The notes under the pieces are model-generated. The model did no database searches and was not told the DNA's origin. It was given only the letters and a program-made list of their open reading frames with translations. Made by a program: the position numbers and the translations under genes. A stretch of DNA of 32,672 nt, taken from NCBI GenBank assembly GCA_001304505.1, contig LJUQ01000024.1, positions 1-32,672 of the forward strand, in the 5' to 3' direction. The DNA comes from Bacteroides sp. SM23_62_1 (GTDB lineage: Bacteria > Bacteroidota > Bacteroidia > Bacteroidales > SM23-62). Below, piece by piece: positions 17,956 through 26,461 of this stretch (position 1 is its first letter; each line of letters starts with the position of its first letter).

Positions 17956-20373
17956 ATGTTTAGAAATTTTTTATTAACCTCTCTGAGAAATTTATGGAGA
18001 CATAAAAGCTATACACTGATCAATATCCTTGGACTCGCCATTGGTATTGCCAGTTCGGTGATTATTTTACTTTTTGTCCAGGATGAACTCAGTTATGACC
18101 GGCATAACGAAAAATTTGATCGGATTTACAGGTTTCATATTAAAGGGAAGATACAGGGAAATGAAGTGCAGGCAGCTTTATCCTGTGCCCCTCTTGGGCC
18201 GACATTAAAATCTGATTTTCCTGAAGTTCTGGAATACACACGTTTGTATACATTCAGTGGTGATCCTATTGTACGTTACGAGGATAAGGTTTTCATTGAA
18301 GACAATTTTTTCTATGCTGATTCTACTTTTTTTAATGTATTCACAGCTCCTCCCATCCATGGCAATCCACGACAGATGCTTACCAGGCCTAATACTGTTG
18401 TCTTGACTGAAGAAACAGCAAAAAAGTATTTTGGTGATGAAGTTCCTATTGGTAAAATTCTGAAAGTTGGTCAGGATGAAACACCTTATGAGATTACCGG
18501 TGTTATCAGGGGTTTCCCATCCAACTCGCATTTCCATTTCAACCTCCTGGGGTCTTTTGCATCCACATGGCTTGCCGATGTGACTATGTGGCTTGGAAAT
18601 AACAACTACACGTACATTGTTTTACAGGAAGGTTATCCCCCTGAACAATTGGAAGCCAAGATACCGGCATTGCTTGAAAAATATATGGGGCCGCAACTGG
18701 AACAGATGTTAGGCATGACACTTGAACATTTTCTGGAAGGAGGGAATGAGTATGGTTATTTTATCAAGCCACTGGAAGATATTCATCTCCGTTCTGATCT
18801 TCAGTTCGAGATTGAACCGGGAGGAAGCATGACAACAGTCTATATCTTCTCACTCATTGCTGCTTTCCTGATACTTATAGCCTCCATTAACTTTATGAAC
18901 CTGGCAACAGCAAGTTCTTCATCTCGTGCACCTGAAGTAGGCATCCGGAAAGTGGTAGGATCAGACAGGTACAGGCTGATATGGCAGTTCATGACAGAAT
19001 CTTTTATCATTACATTTATAGCCCTGCTCCTGGCAATCCTTTTGGTAGAATTGTTCATTCCCTCTTTCAACAATCTTGCACAAAAATCACTCGATTTCAA
19101 TGTTTTAAAAAATCCCCTCGTGCTACCCGCTATCATTTTGATAGGAATAATTGTTGGCTTTCTGTCAGGTAGCTACCCTGCATTTATTCTATCTTCTTTC
19201 AAGCCAGCAAGTGTGTTAAAAGGAAAATTAAGGGAAGGAATGAAAAGTTCTTACCTGAGAAGTATTCTGGTGACATTGCAATTTACAATCACTATCTGCT
19301 TGTTCATAAGCACTTTCGTGGTTTATAATCAGATGAGGTTTATTCAGAACAAAAATCTTGGATTCAGTAAGGAAGATGTAATAATTATCGACCGTGCTTA
19401 TGTTCTTGGTGAACAAAAAGAAATTTTCCGGCAGGAATTATTGAACAATCCGGATATTCTGTCAGTTTCAAATTCCAATACTGTTCCCGGTGAACTGTTC
19501 GGTGACAATGCCTGGTTACCTGAAGGTGCCAGCACAGATGAAACGCATGCAATTAACAATATGTTTGCGGATCCATATTTCGCAAATGTATTTAATCTCG
19601 AGATAAGGGAGGGACGCTGGTTTTCCGAAGATAATCCCACAGATTCCTTTTCTGTTGTTGTAAATGAAGCCACAGTAAAAGCTTTTGGCTTTGATGATCC
19701 GCTGTCAAAAAGACTCGTAAATAATTTCGGAGAAAATGTGCATCCATACCAGATTATAGGTATTGTAAAAGATTTCAATTTTCACTCGCTTCACCAGGAA
19801 ATAAAACCACTGATAATAGTTTTCCTTAACTACAATGCATATAAAATGTCAGTCAAAATCAGGGGAAACAATATTGAAAAAACACTTTCTTATATAGAAT
19901 CTTCCTGGAATAAATTCGTCGCTGACCAACCCATTAATATGACCTTTATTGAGGATGACCTGGGTACACATTATTCTTCAGACCGGAGTGTTGGATTGAT
20001 CTTTTCTATCTTCTCCATCCTTGCTATATTCATAGCTGCGCTGGGCTTGCTTGGTCTGGCTTCCTATTCAGCAGAACAAAGGACAAAAGAAGTGGGTATA
20101 CGAAAAGTTATGGGAGCCACCATCACCAATGTGATGACAATATTATCAAAAGAGATTGTATGGCTTATTCTGTTTGCCACCATTATTGCATGGCCGGTTG
20201 GTTATTTCTTCATGAAAGACTGGCTTCAGAATTTCGCATTCAGGATTAAACTGGACCCGCTAATATTTATTCTCAGCACCCTTCTTGCATTTCTGATCGC
20301 CATTCTTACCGTAAGTATTCGTACCTATCGTGCAGCAATCGTGAATCCGGCAGAATCATTACGCTATGAATAA
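17956..20373 (+). CDS. FtsX/MacB-type ABC transporter permease
   Basis: The protein has 805 residues from ATG 17956; an in-frame TTG six bases upstream is less likely. The N-terminal MLRNLWRHK-like segment and first helix (YTLINILGLAIGIASSVIIL) are followed by a MacB periplasmic core domain (about 45-285). Three helices form the first FtsX domain (about 290-415, including ASSSSRAPEVGIRKVVG), then comes a second copy of the layout: helix at about 435, periplasmic domain, and the last FtsX domain (about 675-805, including SAEQRTKEVGIRKVMGA). The repeated EVGIRKV-G signature marks both cytoplasmic loops that contact the ATPase. No ATPase gene is adjacent, which is usual for this large Bacteroidetes family. 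Substrate unknown; related permeases export peptides, lipoproteins or antimicrobials. Confidence 0.93.
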   Translation: MFRNFLLTSLRNLWRHKSYTLINILGLAIGIASSVIILLFVQDELSYDRHNEKFDRIYRFHIKGKIQGNEVQAALSCAPLGPTLKSDFPEVLEYTRLYTFSGDPIVRYEDKVFIEDNFFYADSTFFNVFTAPPIHGNPRQMLTRPNTVVLTEETAKKYFGDEVPIGKILKVGQDETPYEITGVIRGFPSNSHFHFNLLGSFASTWLADVTMWLGNNNYTYIVLQEGYPPEQLEAKIPALLEKYMGPQLEQMLGMTLEHFLEGGNEYGYFIKPLEDIHLRSDLQFEIEPGGSMTTVYIFSLIAAFLILIASINFMNLATASSSSRAPEVGIRKVVGSDRYRLIWQFMTESFIITFIALLLAILLVELFIPSFNNLAQKSLDFNVLKNPLVLPAIILIGIIVGFLSGSYPAFILSSFKPASVLKGKLREGMKSSYLRSILVTLQFTITICLFISTFVVYNQMRFIQNKNLGFSKEDVIIIDRAYVLGEQKEIFRQELLNNPDILSVSNSNTVPGELFGDNAWLPEGASTDETHAINNMFADPYFANVFNLEIREGRWFSEDNPTDSFSVVVNEATVKAFGFDDPLSKRLVNNFGENVHPYQIIGIVKDFNFHSLHQEIKPLIIVFLNYNAYKMSVKIRGNNIEKTLSYIESSWNKFVADQPINMTFIEDDLGTHYSSDRSVGLIFSIFSILAIFIAALGLLGLASYSAEQRTKEVGIRKVMGATITNVMTILSKEIVWLILFATIIAWPVGYFFMKDWLQNFAFRIKLDPLIFILSTLLAFLIAILTVSIRTYRAAIVNPAESLRYE

Positions 20374-20451
20374 GGGGAATTTTATCCTAAAAATTATTAT
20401 TTTCGGAAAAGACTTAATTTTATGCATTCACTAAACTTAAATCAAATTAAA

Positions 20452-20997
20452 ATGACAACAAAAAAAGTATTAGATCACGGATTAAAAAGAACCATCATCC
20501 CGGTTTTTGTTTCCCTCCTGCTGTTAGTTTTACCATCACTATCCTCCAATGCAATGCCCATGGCTAAAAAAGTCAAGTTAACTGGCACCTGGGTTTTGAA
20601 TGAGTCAAAAAGTGACTTCGGGGACTATGGCCGTATGTGGGCATCCAATAAATTAATTATCATTCAAAAAAGGAAAACCCTTTCCATGGAGAGATTTTCT
20701 TCAGGGCCATCTGGGGAGGAATATAACGCACTTGAGAATTATACACTGGATGGTATGGAATGTGAAAATTCTTTCGGTGATCAAATGAAAAAAACATCTA
20801 CTGTAACCTGGTCGGAAGATAAACAAAGCCTGACAATCAACTCCAAACTTGATATTGAAGCCGAGGGGCAGCAGATGACTATTGATACGATTGAAATACT
20901 AAGCCTCCAGGATGATGGTAATACACTGGTTATAAAAGGTACTGCCATGACCGATTTTGGTGATATGGTTGTGGAATTCATTTACGATTTACAGTAA
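20452..20997 (+). CDS. Exported lipocalin-like protein
   Basis: The protein has 181 residues from ATG 20452; an in-frame ATG at 20422 would add ten residues ahead of the signal peptide. N-terminal basic residues and a hydrophobic stretch (IIPVFVSLLLLVLPSLSSNA) predict export with cleavage after SNA. The mature part is beta-rich: LTGTWVLNESKSDFGDYG, then alternating strands such as KLIIIQKRKTLSMERF and TVTWSEDKQSLTINSKL. The GTWxLNxSKSDF start is typical of small lipocalin-like/calycin exported proteins of Bacteroidetes. Ligand unknown. It follows the permease by 78 bp on the same strand and may be co-transcribed with it. Confidence 0.75.
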   Translation: MTTKKVLDHGLKRTIIPVFVSLLLLVLPSLSSNAMPMAKKVKLTGTWVLNESKSDFGDYGRMWASNKLIIIQKRKTLSMERFSSGPSGEEYNALENYTLDGMECENSFGDQMKKTSTVTWSEDKQSLTINSKLDIEAEGQQMTIDTIEILSLQDDGNTLVIKGTAMTDFGDMVVEFIYDLQ

Positions 20998-20999
20998 TA

Positions 21000-21335
21000 A
21001 TAGATATACAGTGAGGGTATGACTATCATTCATGCCCTCACTTATATACAATTTAAAAACTCTCTTCCATTAGACATAATAGCAAGGACATAACTATCAT
21101 TCATGCCCTCACTATCATGAGTTTTCCAATTTAAAGAATCAGATTTATTTTAGGGCAGAGTGAGGGTATAACGAACATTCATACTACAATTTTTTCATGC
21201 TGGATAATGTGCCAGATCAATATTTTTTTATCGTATAACATATTATTTTATTTCCCGAAATACTATATTTAAAACTATTCACACACCAACAAAACATTAT
21301 ACCTATAAAAGAATAAAACAGAATATCAATAATCC
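21000..21335. other. Gene-free region with imperfect ~71-bp repeats
   Basis: No open frame of note. The first 180 bp hold repeated sequence (21010-21180). The last 150 bp are AT-rich and presumably carry the promoter of the lipoprotein gene, though I found no TAnnTTTG match there. Confidence 0.5.
21010..21180 (+). repeat. Partial tandem repeats, period about 71 bp, with a terminator-like hairpin in unit 1
   Basis: A perfect 21-bp direct repeat starts with ACTATCATTC and ends with GCCCTCACT; copies are at 21022-21042 and 21093-21113 (71 bp apart). AGTGAGGGTAT occurs at 21010 and again at 21159, each followed by a similar ...CATTCAT segment. In unit 1, AGTGAGGG (21010-21017) pairs with CCCTCACT (21035-21042), a possible terminator for the lipocalin-like gene. 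The CAATTTAAA-like spacer sequence is also shared (about 21049 and 21126). Confidence 0.75.
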
Positions 21336-22328
21336 ATGAAGACAAACTTTTTTACTGGCCTTTTCATTGCAATTATAATTATTCATACCCACAGTTGTCA
21401 GGTACCGCAAAGTGAAAAACAATCCTTAATCTTTTATTCATATGCTGAAAATGCAGATCAGGTTCACTACCTCGTTCCTATGGTGGAAAGTATCCGCACC
21501 TTTGCCGGGAAATTCAGCGATGCAGAAATATGGGTATACATACCCTCCGAAATCATAAAACTTGACACTTCAACGATTGAAAGACTTAATTCCCTGAATG
21601 TTGAGGTAAGAGAAATTGAAGTCCCAGAAGAAGCAGGATGGTTTTTTCTTTCCGGTAAAGTATATGCCGCAGCGTTGGCTGAATCTGAAGCAGAAGGAAA
21701 AACTGATATATTGGTCTTTCTGAATTATGATACTGTTGTCCTGGAGGAATTGAATGAGTTTATACTTCCTGAGAACAAGAAGCTTGGCTACCGGCCTGTC
21801 ATGCATAAAAATGTCGGGCTCCTGTATTCAGAACCTCTGGATTCTTTCTGGAGAAGGATATATGAAATAATGTCTGTTGACGAGTCCAGGCTTTTCCCCA
21901 TGATCACACCTGCTGATGAAGATACCATTCGTCCCTATTTCAACGCCGGCCTCCTGGTTGTTAGGCCTGACGCAGAAATTCTCAGAAAGTGGATTGATTA
22001 TTATGAAAAGTTATATCAGGACACAATCTTGAAAAAAATGTGCGAACAGGATATATCAAAAAGAATTTTCCTTCATCAGACTGCACTTACAGGTGCTATA
22101 ATGAATCACTTTGACGGAGAGGATATCTTACAGCTTTCAGACCAGGTTAATTTCCCGATCTTCTTCAGGGAACAATTTGGGGCAAAGAAAGATTTTCATG
22201 ACATTACCGGAGTGGTAACGTTCAGGCATGAGTCATATTTCCGCAATCCTGATCTTGATTGGGAGAAAAAAATCACAGGGCCAAAAGAAAAGATTGATTG
22301 GATAAAAGTACACTTGATTGCTGAATAA
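21336..22328 (+). CDS. Lipoprotein with glycosyltransferase-like (GT-A type) fold
   Basis: The protein has 330 residues. The signal sequence ends in a lipobox-like HTHSC with Cys21, so membrane lipid anchoring is predicted. The mature part resembles nucleotide-diphospho-sugar transferase folds: strand and helix pattern from LIFYSYAENADQVHYLVPMV, a hydrophobic strand ending in an Asp (DILVFLNYDTVVLEE, the place of the usual DxD metal site, here only one Asp), and YFNAGLLVVRPD, a hallmark of GT8-like enzymes where the active-site strand follows. His/Asp residues near the end (TGALTGAIMNHF-like region, FHDITG) could complete a site. A sugar-transferase-like protein tethered outside the cytoplasm has no obvious access to nucleotide sugars, so it may be a binding or inactive relative. 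Confidence 0.65.
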   Translation: MKTNFFTGLFIAIIIIHTHSCQVPQSEKQSLIFYSYAENADQVHYLVPMVESIRTFAGKFSDAEIWVYIPSEIIKLDTSTIERLNSLNVEVREIEVPEEAGWFFLSGKVYAAALAESEAEGKTDILVFLNYDTVVLEELNEFILPENKKLGYRPVMHKNVGLLYSEPLDSFWRRIYEIMSVDESRLFPMITPADEDTIRPYFNAGLLVVRPDAEILRKWIDYYEKLYQDTILKKMCEQDISKRIFLHQTALTGAIMNHFDGEDILQLSDQVNFPIFFREQFGAKKDFHDITGVVTFRHESYFRNPDLDWEKKITGPKEKIDWIKVHLIAE

Positions 22329-22332
22329 TCAC

Positions 22333-22401
22333 TCAGGATTTGATGTATTGACTTTGAATTATCTGCGAGAAGCCTTTAAAAGCATCCTGAATAAAGTCAA
22401 T
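22333..22401. terminator. Interleaved inverted repeats between convergent genes
   Basis: TCAGGAT (22333-22339) can pair with ATCCTGA (22384-22390), and ATTGACTTT (22347-22355) with AAAGTCAAT (22393-22401). The two pairs overlap in a-b-a'-b' order, so they are either alternative stems or a pseudoknot. The second stem is followed by CTATTTTTCC on the plus strand, which fits a terminator for the lipoprotein gene. Confidence 0.4.
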
Positions 22402-24465
22402 CTATTTTTCCAATGGTGTGACATACTCCCAGCGTTTTATTTTTATTACCTGCCACGACCTGACAAAAGCCACCACATCCTGCCTTTCTTTCCCTGACAA
22501 AGCGGGATGCTTTTCATCTCCCCTTCCCCAGGAGGGCATATCTGTACCTGTTCTTCCCAGGGTGATAGTGGCCATTATATATCCATTTGTTGCAGCATTC
22601 AGAAAATCCTGATTATGCAGTTGGGGAGCAAGGATACCATTTCCATTTTCTCCATGACACCCGGCACAATGAGAAATGAAAATTTTCCGGCCTTCTTCCA
22701 TATTGCCAGGATTGGTCCCCGGATAAATATAATCCCATGTCTTATCCATAACAGATCTCATATAGGCAATTATATCTGCGATTTGATTCTCCTTGATGAT
22801 TTCCTGTCCGGCCTCTTGTCCTTTCCAGCCAAACATGGCTGTACGTGCTCTGCCAAATGCAATGGTTCTATAGAGATATTCATTATCGGCAACCGCCAGG
22901 AAGTTTTTATTCAATATTGATGGGCCGGTCTCTCCTTCACCAAATTCACCATGACATCGTGAACATAAATAATGAAACTGAAGAAATCCTTTTTGAGGAT
23001 CTCCTTCTGGCAAATAACTTCCAGGTAAAATACTGTACCTGCTTCCCCAGGATCTTATCAATGCCAGCAGGTCAGACATTTCCTGGTCATCAAACCAGAA
23101 CCAGGAGGGCATGGCTGTATTATATCTTCCGTTGCGAATGGTAAGATAATAGAACATGTCGGTGATTGTTTTCTGTATATCCGGGTTATTCAAAGCCAGG
23201 CCTACCTGTCCCTCCCCATTTTCACCATGACACATACGGCAATGAGAATGATAGATAATTTGTCCCCTGCCATGGTTGCCATGTCTATTTTTCATTCCAT
23301 CGAAAGATGATTGGAATAGTCTTCCATTCCTTATTAATTGGATTAATGAATCCACTTCCTGAACAAACAGTCCGGAGAATTCAGGAAACCATGATGCCAT
23401 TGGACGTGTTCCTCTGCCATTCAACACTGTAAACCGGATTAGTTCAGATGAAGCCATACTGAGAAAATCCCTGTTGCTTAATGCAGGTACCCCGGTTTTA
23501 TATTCATTATAATTTTTCCCTTCTCGTTCTTTCCCGTGGCAGGCTGAACAGCAATATTGAAAAATTTGAATTCCATTGAGTAAATTCCTTGCACCCTTCA
23601 GTTCATTCAGGGTTTCTACCGAATAATATGTATATGGAATTTCCGGCCTTGCAAGTCCCATAACAAATGTGACCAATGCCTCCAACTCTTCTTCCTGCAA
23701 GCTAATCTTCAGCATCTGTGATCCGGGAGACACCATTTCCGGATCCCGAAAATGCTCCTTCAGCCAGTTAGATACTGTTTGCTCACCTTTGACATTCTGG
23801 AAATTATATTCATGTTTTGTCTTTTCTCCCTGCTCGGTCAGATCCGGGCCAACTGTTACTCCAACACCTCTGGCACGGTGACAACCCAGACACCCTTCCC
23901 GGTTAAATACTTGCTGGCCTATCCTGAAAATTTCTGTACCAGCCAACTCATTCCCTTCAGTAAAAAGTGCCAGATGACACTTCCCGCAAGATGATTGGAT
24001 ATAAGGTTGATCAAGTAAAGGGGACGACCAGTAGGCGTCCGCATTTCTACCAAAAGCTGTTTCTTTGTCCAGTGCTCTTCCCTGTCCTCCGTGACAAATC
24101 GTGCATCCAAATCTTTGTGGCTGATGGTCATTCAGATATTCCCCTGTATGTGCGCTGTGAGGTTGCATAACATTTACCATCCCCGGATCATCAATACCCA
24201 GATGACAGGTGATACACCTGTCTATTCTGATTAAATCCTGAAGATCGTATTCCCTGATTCCAACTTCTACACCGACAAAATCCCGGTCTGCACCAATGCT
24301 TTCAGCCATTTTTTCAATAATATCGATAAATTCATGCTGGTATCTCTTCCATTCACTGAATAAACTTTCCCTTATCCATGCTGATAAAATAAGGATAATC
24401 AACAGTGAACTAAGAATTACTGTTAAGATCCTGTATGTCCTGATATATTTCTTTTCGGTTATCAT
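22402..24465 (-). CDS. Membrane-anchored octaheme cytochrome c subunit of the bc complex
   Basis: The protein has 687 residues from ATG 24465, which begins five bases after the cytochrome b stop codon; longer versions would overlap cytochrome b. One N-terminal membrane helix (about 10-30; ILTVILSSLLIILILSAWI) anchors a periplasmic chain with eight CxxCH haem motifs, starting at residues 84, 121, 160, 192, 306, 409, 501 and 600. The last four are spaced about 100 residues apart and look like class I monohaem modules, each with a downstream Met in a PMASW/AMPSW/TAMFGW/DMPSW context as the sixth ligand. The first four sit closer together in a separate N-terminal domain. It replaces cytochrome c1 or f as electron acceptor from the Rieske protein, inferred from the operon and tight spacing. 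Confidence 0.9.
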   Translation of the reverse strand: MITEKKYIRTYRILTVILSSLLIILILSAWIRESLFSEWKRYQHEFIDIIEKMAESIGADRDFVGVEVGIREYDLQDLIRIDRCITCHLGIDDPGMVNVMQPHSAHTGEYLNDHQPQRFGCTICHGGQGRALDKETAFGRNADAYWSSPLLDQPYIQSSCGKCHLALFTEGNELAGTEIFRIGQQVFNREGCLGCHRARGVGVTVGPDLTEQGEKTKHEYNFQNVKGEQTVSNWLKEHFRDPEMVSPGSQMLKISLQEEELEALVTFVMGLARPEIPYTYYSVETLNELKGARNLLNGIQIFQYCCSACHGKEREGKNYNEYKTGVPALSNRDFLSMASSELIRFTVLNGRGTRPMASWFPEFSGLFVQEVDSLIQLIRNGRLFQSSFDGMKNRHGNHGRGQIIYHSHCRMCHGENGEGQVGLALNNPDIQKTITDMFYYLTIRNGRYNTAMPSWFWFDDQEMSDLLALIRSWGSRYSILPGSYLPEGDPQKGFLQFHYLCSRCHGEFGEGETGPSILNKNFLAVADNEYLYRTIAFGRARTAMFGWKGQEAGQEIIKENQIADIIAYMRSVMDKTWDYIYPGTNPGNMEEGRKIFISHCAGCHGENGNGILAPQLHNQDFLNAATNGYIMATITLGRTGTDMPSWGRGDEKHPALSGKERQDVVAFVRSWQVIKIKRWEYVTPLEK

Positions 24466-24470
24466 TTGTC

Positions 24471-25991
24471 TTAAATCATAGGCCATTGTGACTGAGACCA
24501 GTAAAAATCCCAGTTTGGTCCCCTGAACCATATCCCTATTGACGTATATATTATTAATCCGGTCATGGCACATAGAAAAAGCGCAATGGCTGCCATCCTG
24601 GTTGATCCCGTCCTAGTTTTTATGAGGATAGACCATAAAATATAAAACAAGGCGGATAGTGTGCCCGGATTGATTATCATAATGATAAATCCGGGAATAT
24701 CACCAAACCATTCCCTGAACCAGCCAAATTTAACTGCGATAAATACCAGTATTACAGTTATTAAAAGAGAATACAAAATAGTGACTGCCCCAATCTTTAA
24801 TCCCTGTTTGCCGGAAAACCATATTCCCGAAAACCTGTCTTCTTTATCAATAAAAGGTATGGAGATCAGAAAAGCTATAAAAAGAAGTGGTATCAATAGT
24901 CCACCGGTAAAGGCAGAATAGGAAACCAGCTCCTGGATCCCAAGGAAATACCATGATGATTTTGCTGGATTCTCAGGAAAGGAAATATTTGCCTGTTCCC
25001 GAAGCGGAGCATCAAATACAAATGCCATGATCAGGATGATGGTTGTCGTAAAAAGTAGTAATGATAATTCTATCCACATCAGTACCGGCCAGGTATAAAT
25101 TCGCTTATCAGCACGCAATGTATCCTGATTCTTTGAACTTATAGATCCGTGGGCCTGAACCACCGGGGGCCTCTCCCTGTCCGGATCAGATCTATCCTGG
25201 AATTTTACATCATCAGACATCAAATTTCCGGCCTTGCTGTACTGCAGACTCGAGGGCTTGAGGACTTGAGGACTTGCAGACTCTTCTCTTAAGGGCCTGC
25301 TTAATCCTCCATCTTTGCGGATTCTCCAGAAATGCCAGCCTGTTAATACCATCAATGTTATGGGAAGGAATACCACATGAAGCATAAAAAATCGTGTAAG
25401 AGCAGTCTGTCCGACTGTTTCATCTCCGATTAATAATTTCTTGAAGAAGCCACCAATATCGAGGACATTTGTAATTCCAAGTATATCTGTCAGTTCCCTG
25501 GCCGAGGCCGCAATGTTTGACCCGATGGTAACAGCCCAGTAGGCCAGCTGATCCCAGGGAAGAAGATACCCGCTAAAACTCATAAACATTACCACCAGAA
25601 GCATGCAAATTCCAATAATCCAGTTCCATTTTCTTTTACCAAAATAGGAACCTGTAAGGAACGTCCTGGTTAAATGCAGGAATGTTACCAGCACCATACC
25701 ATGAGCAGCCCATCGGTGGATATTGCGAATATATTTCCCCCCTGGTACAACAAAAACTATATCTTTCACAGAATTGTATGCCTGTTCAACCGATGGAGTA
25801 TAGTTCATCATCAATATAAATCCAGTGATGATCATGATCAAGAAAAGAAAAGCCAGGATCACTCCGAGCCCAAAAGTGTAGGTAGGCCTCAATGCATGTG
25901 GGTGAATTTTTGGTGAATGGATATGAAGGAAGAAGTTCCGTGATATACGTTGTATTCTCTTTATGTTTATATTTTGAGAGTTCGTTTTCAT
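24471..25991 (-). CDS. Cytochrome b (b6/subunit IV-type fusion) of quinol:cytochrome c oxidoreductase
   Basis: The protein has 506 residues. The N-terminal half is b6-like, with haem-ligand His92 (NIHRWAAH) and His106 (FLHLTR), 14 apart, and His205 and His220, 15 apart, a b6-type spacing. SGYLLPWDQLAYWAVTIGS lies between them and contains part of the Qo site. The C-terminal half is like subunit IV, with ENPAKSSWYFLGIQELV in place of the PEWY motif (WYF retained). The two halves are joined by an unusually long hydrophilic linker (about residues 230-290). The part encoding S-A-S-P-Q-V-L-K-P-S-S-L-Q (about 238-250) is made of five 8-bp repeat units of the same family as the array at 2678-2781. 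The first half, second half and TM helices are otherwise intact, so the protein is probably functional. The octaheme gene follows 5 bp downstream. Confidence 0.95.
   Translation of the reverse strand: MKTNSQNINIKRIQRISRNFFLHIHSPKIHPHALRPTYTFGLGVILAFLFLIMIITGFILMMNYTPSVEQAYNSVKDIVFVVPGGKYIRNIHRWAAHGMVLVTFLHLTRTFLTGSYFGKRKWNWIIGICMLLVVMFMSFSGYLLPWDQLAYWAVTIGSNIAASARELTDILGITNVLDIGGFFKKLLIGDETVGQTALTRFFMLHVVFLPITLMVLTGWHFWRIRKDGGLSRPLREESASPQVLKPSSLQYSKAGNLMSDDVKFQDRSDPDRERPPVVQAHGSISSKNQDTLRADKRIYTWPVLMWIELSLLLFTTTIILIMAFVFDAPLREQANISFPENPAKSSWYFLGIQELVSYSAFTGGLLIPLLFIAFLISIPFIDKEDRFSGIWFSGKQGLKIGAVTILYSLLITVILVFIAVKFGWFREWFGDIPGFIIMIINPGTLSALFYILWSILIKTRTGSTRMAAIALFLCAMTGLIIYTSIGIWFRGPNWDFYWSQSQWPMI
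25241..25280 (-). repeat. Five 8-bp repeat units inside cytochrome b
   Basis: Read on the coding (minus) strand from 25280 down to 25241, the units are TCTGCAAG, TCCTCAAG (twice), CCCTCGAG and TCTGCAGT. They keep the same 8-bp phase (CAAG every 8 bp) as the array at 2678-2781. They lie in the linker between the two membrane halves, where added residues should be tolerated. Confidence 0.85.
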
Positions 25992-26000
25992 AATTTAAAA

Positions 26001-26027
26001 GAGGTCAAGGATTCAAGGGGTAAAAGG
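26001..26027 (-). repeat. Left arm of octamer repeats flanking the four-helix-bundle pseudogene
   Basis: On the plus strand CAAG recurs at 8-bp spacing (26006 and 26014), in an array reading GGTCAAGG, ATTCAAGG, GGTAAAAGG. It lies 9 bp before the cytochrome b start codon. TCAAGGATTCA (26005-26015) matches the reverse complement of 26464-26474 exactly over 11 bp. Confidence 0.75.
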
Positions 26028-26042
26028 ATTTCTTTTTTTCCA

Positions 26043-26408
26043 CTAATTAATTAAGGCTTTTAAAATTCTTTCAACTTCTCTGAGATCTTCATCGATATCA
26101 CCCAACACTTTTTTATCATGATAGTCAAGATCAGTTGATAGTAATTACTGTGTTTCCGGTTCGGATAATGATCCATAAGTAACGTGATACAAATAGATAA
26201 ATTCTGGTGTTGTTTTTCTGCCATATCCTTCCGCAATTTTCGTAGGCATTGAAACTGCTGAGCTTCTCATTTGCGCAACTAATTCAAATTTGTCTTCAGC
26301 CAGAAAATTTCGGGTACTCCTGTAAATATCAAGACATAGCTGGTAACTCTTTTGCCAGATGATTAAATCATCAAAAGTTTTGAGCATGATGATTTGATTT
26401 TTAATCAA
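26043..26408 (-). pseudogene. Four-helix-bundle protein (23S rRNA intervening-sequence/S23 type), premature stop
   Basis: The open part (26145-26408) encodes 87 residues: LKTFDDLIIWQKSYQLCLDI, then FLAEDKFELVAQMRSSAVSMPTKIAEGYGR and YHVTYGSLSEPETQ, the family signature. The probable start is the first ATG at 26408, or ATG 26387. A TAA at 26147-26145 ends it in the middle of helix 3. Reading on in the same frame gives L-L-S-T-D-L-D-Y-H-D-K-K and ...LREVERILKALIN, ending at TAG (26045-26043), the expected C-terminus. The total then equals about 121 codons, the normal family length. The usual residue here is Leu, and TTA to TAA is one base change. These proteins are named after open reading frames in 23S rRNA intervening sequences and also occur as stand-alone genes; function is unclear. 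It sits inside the bc operon between Rieske and cytochrome b. Confidence 0.9.
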
Positions 26409-26461
26409 TCTTTATTGAAATGATAAATAATATTTTGAAAAACTTTATGTTTCCCTTTCCA

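Noticed and set aside
21010-21180. CRISPR-like or tRNA-like interpretation of the repeats
   Set aside because: Only two exact copies exist, the intervening segments are themselves similar, and no cloverleaf can be drawn.
24466-24573. Longer start of the octaheme cytochrome overlapping cytochrome b
   Set aside because: The start at 24465 lies just after the cytochrome b stop and leads directly into the membrane anchor; the extension has no known counterpart.
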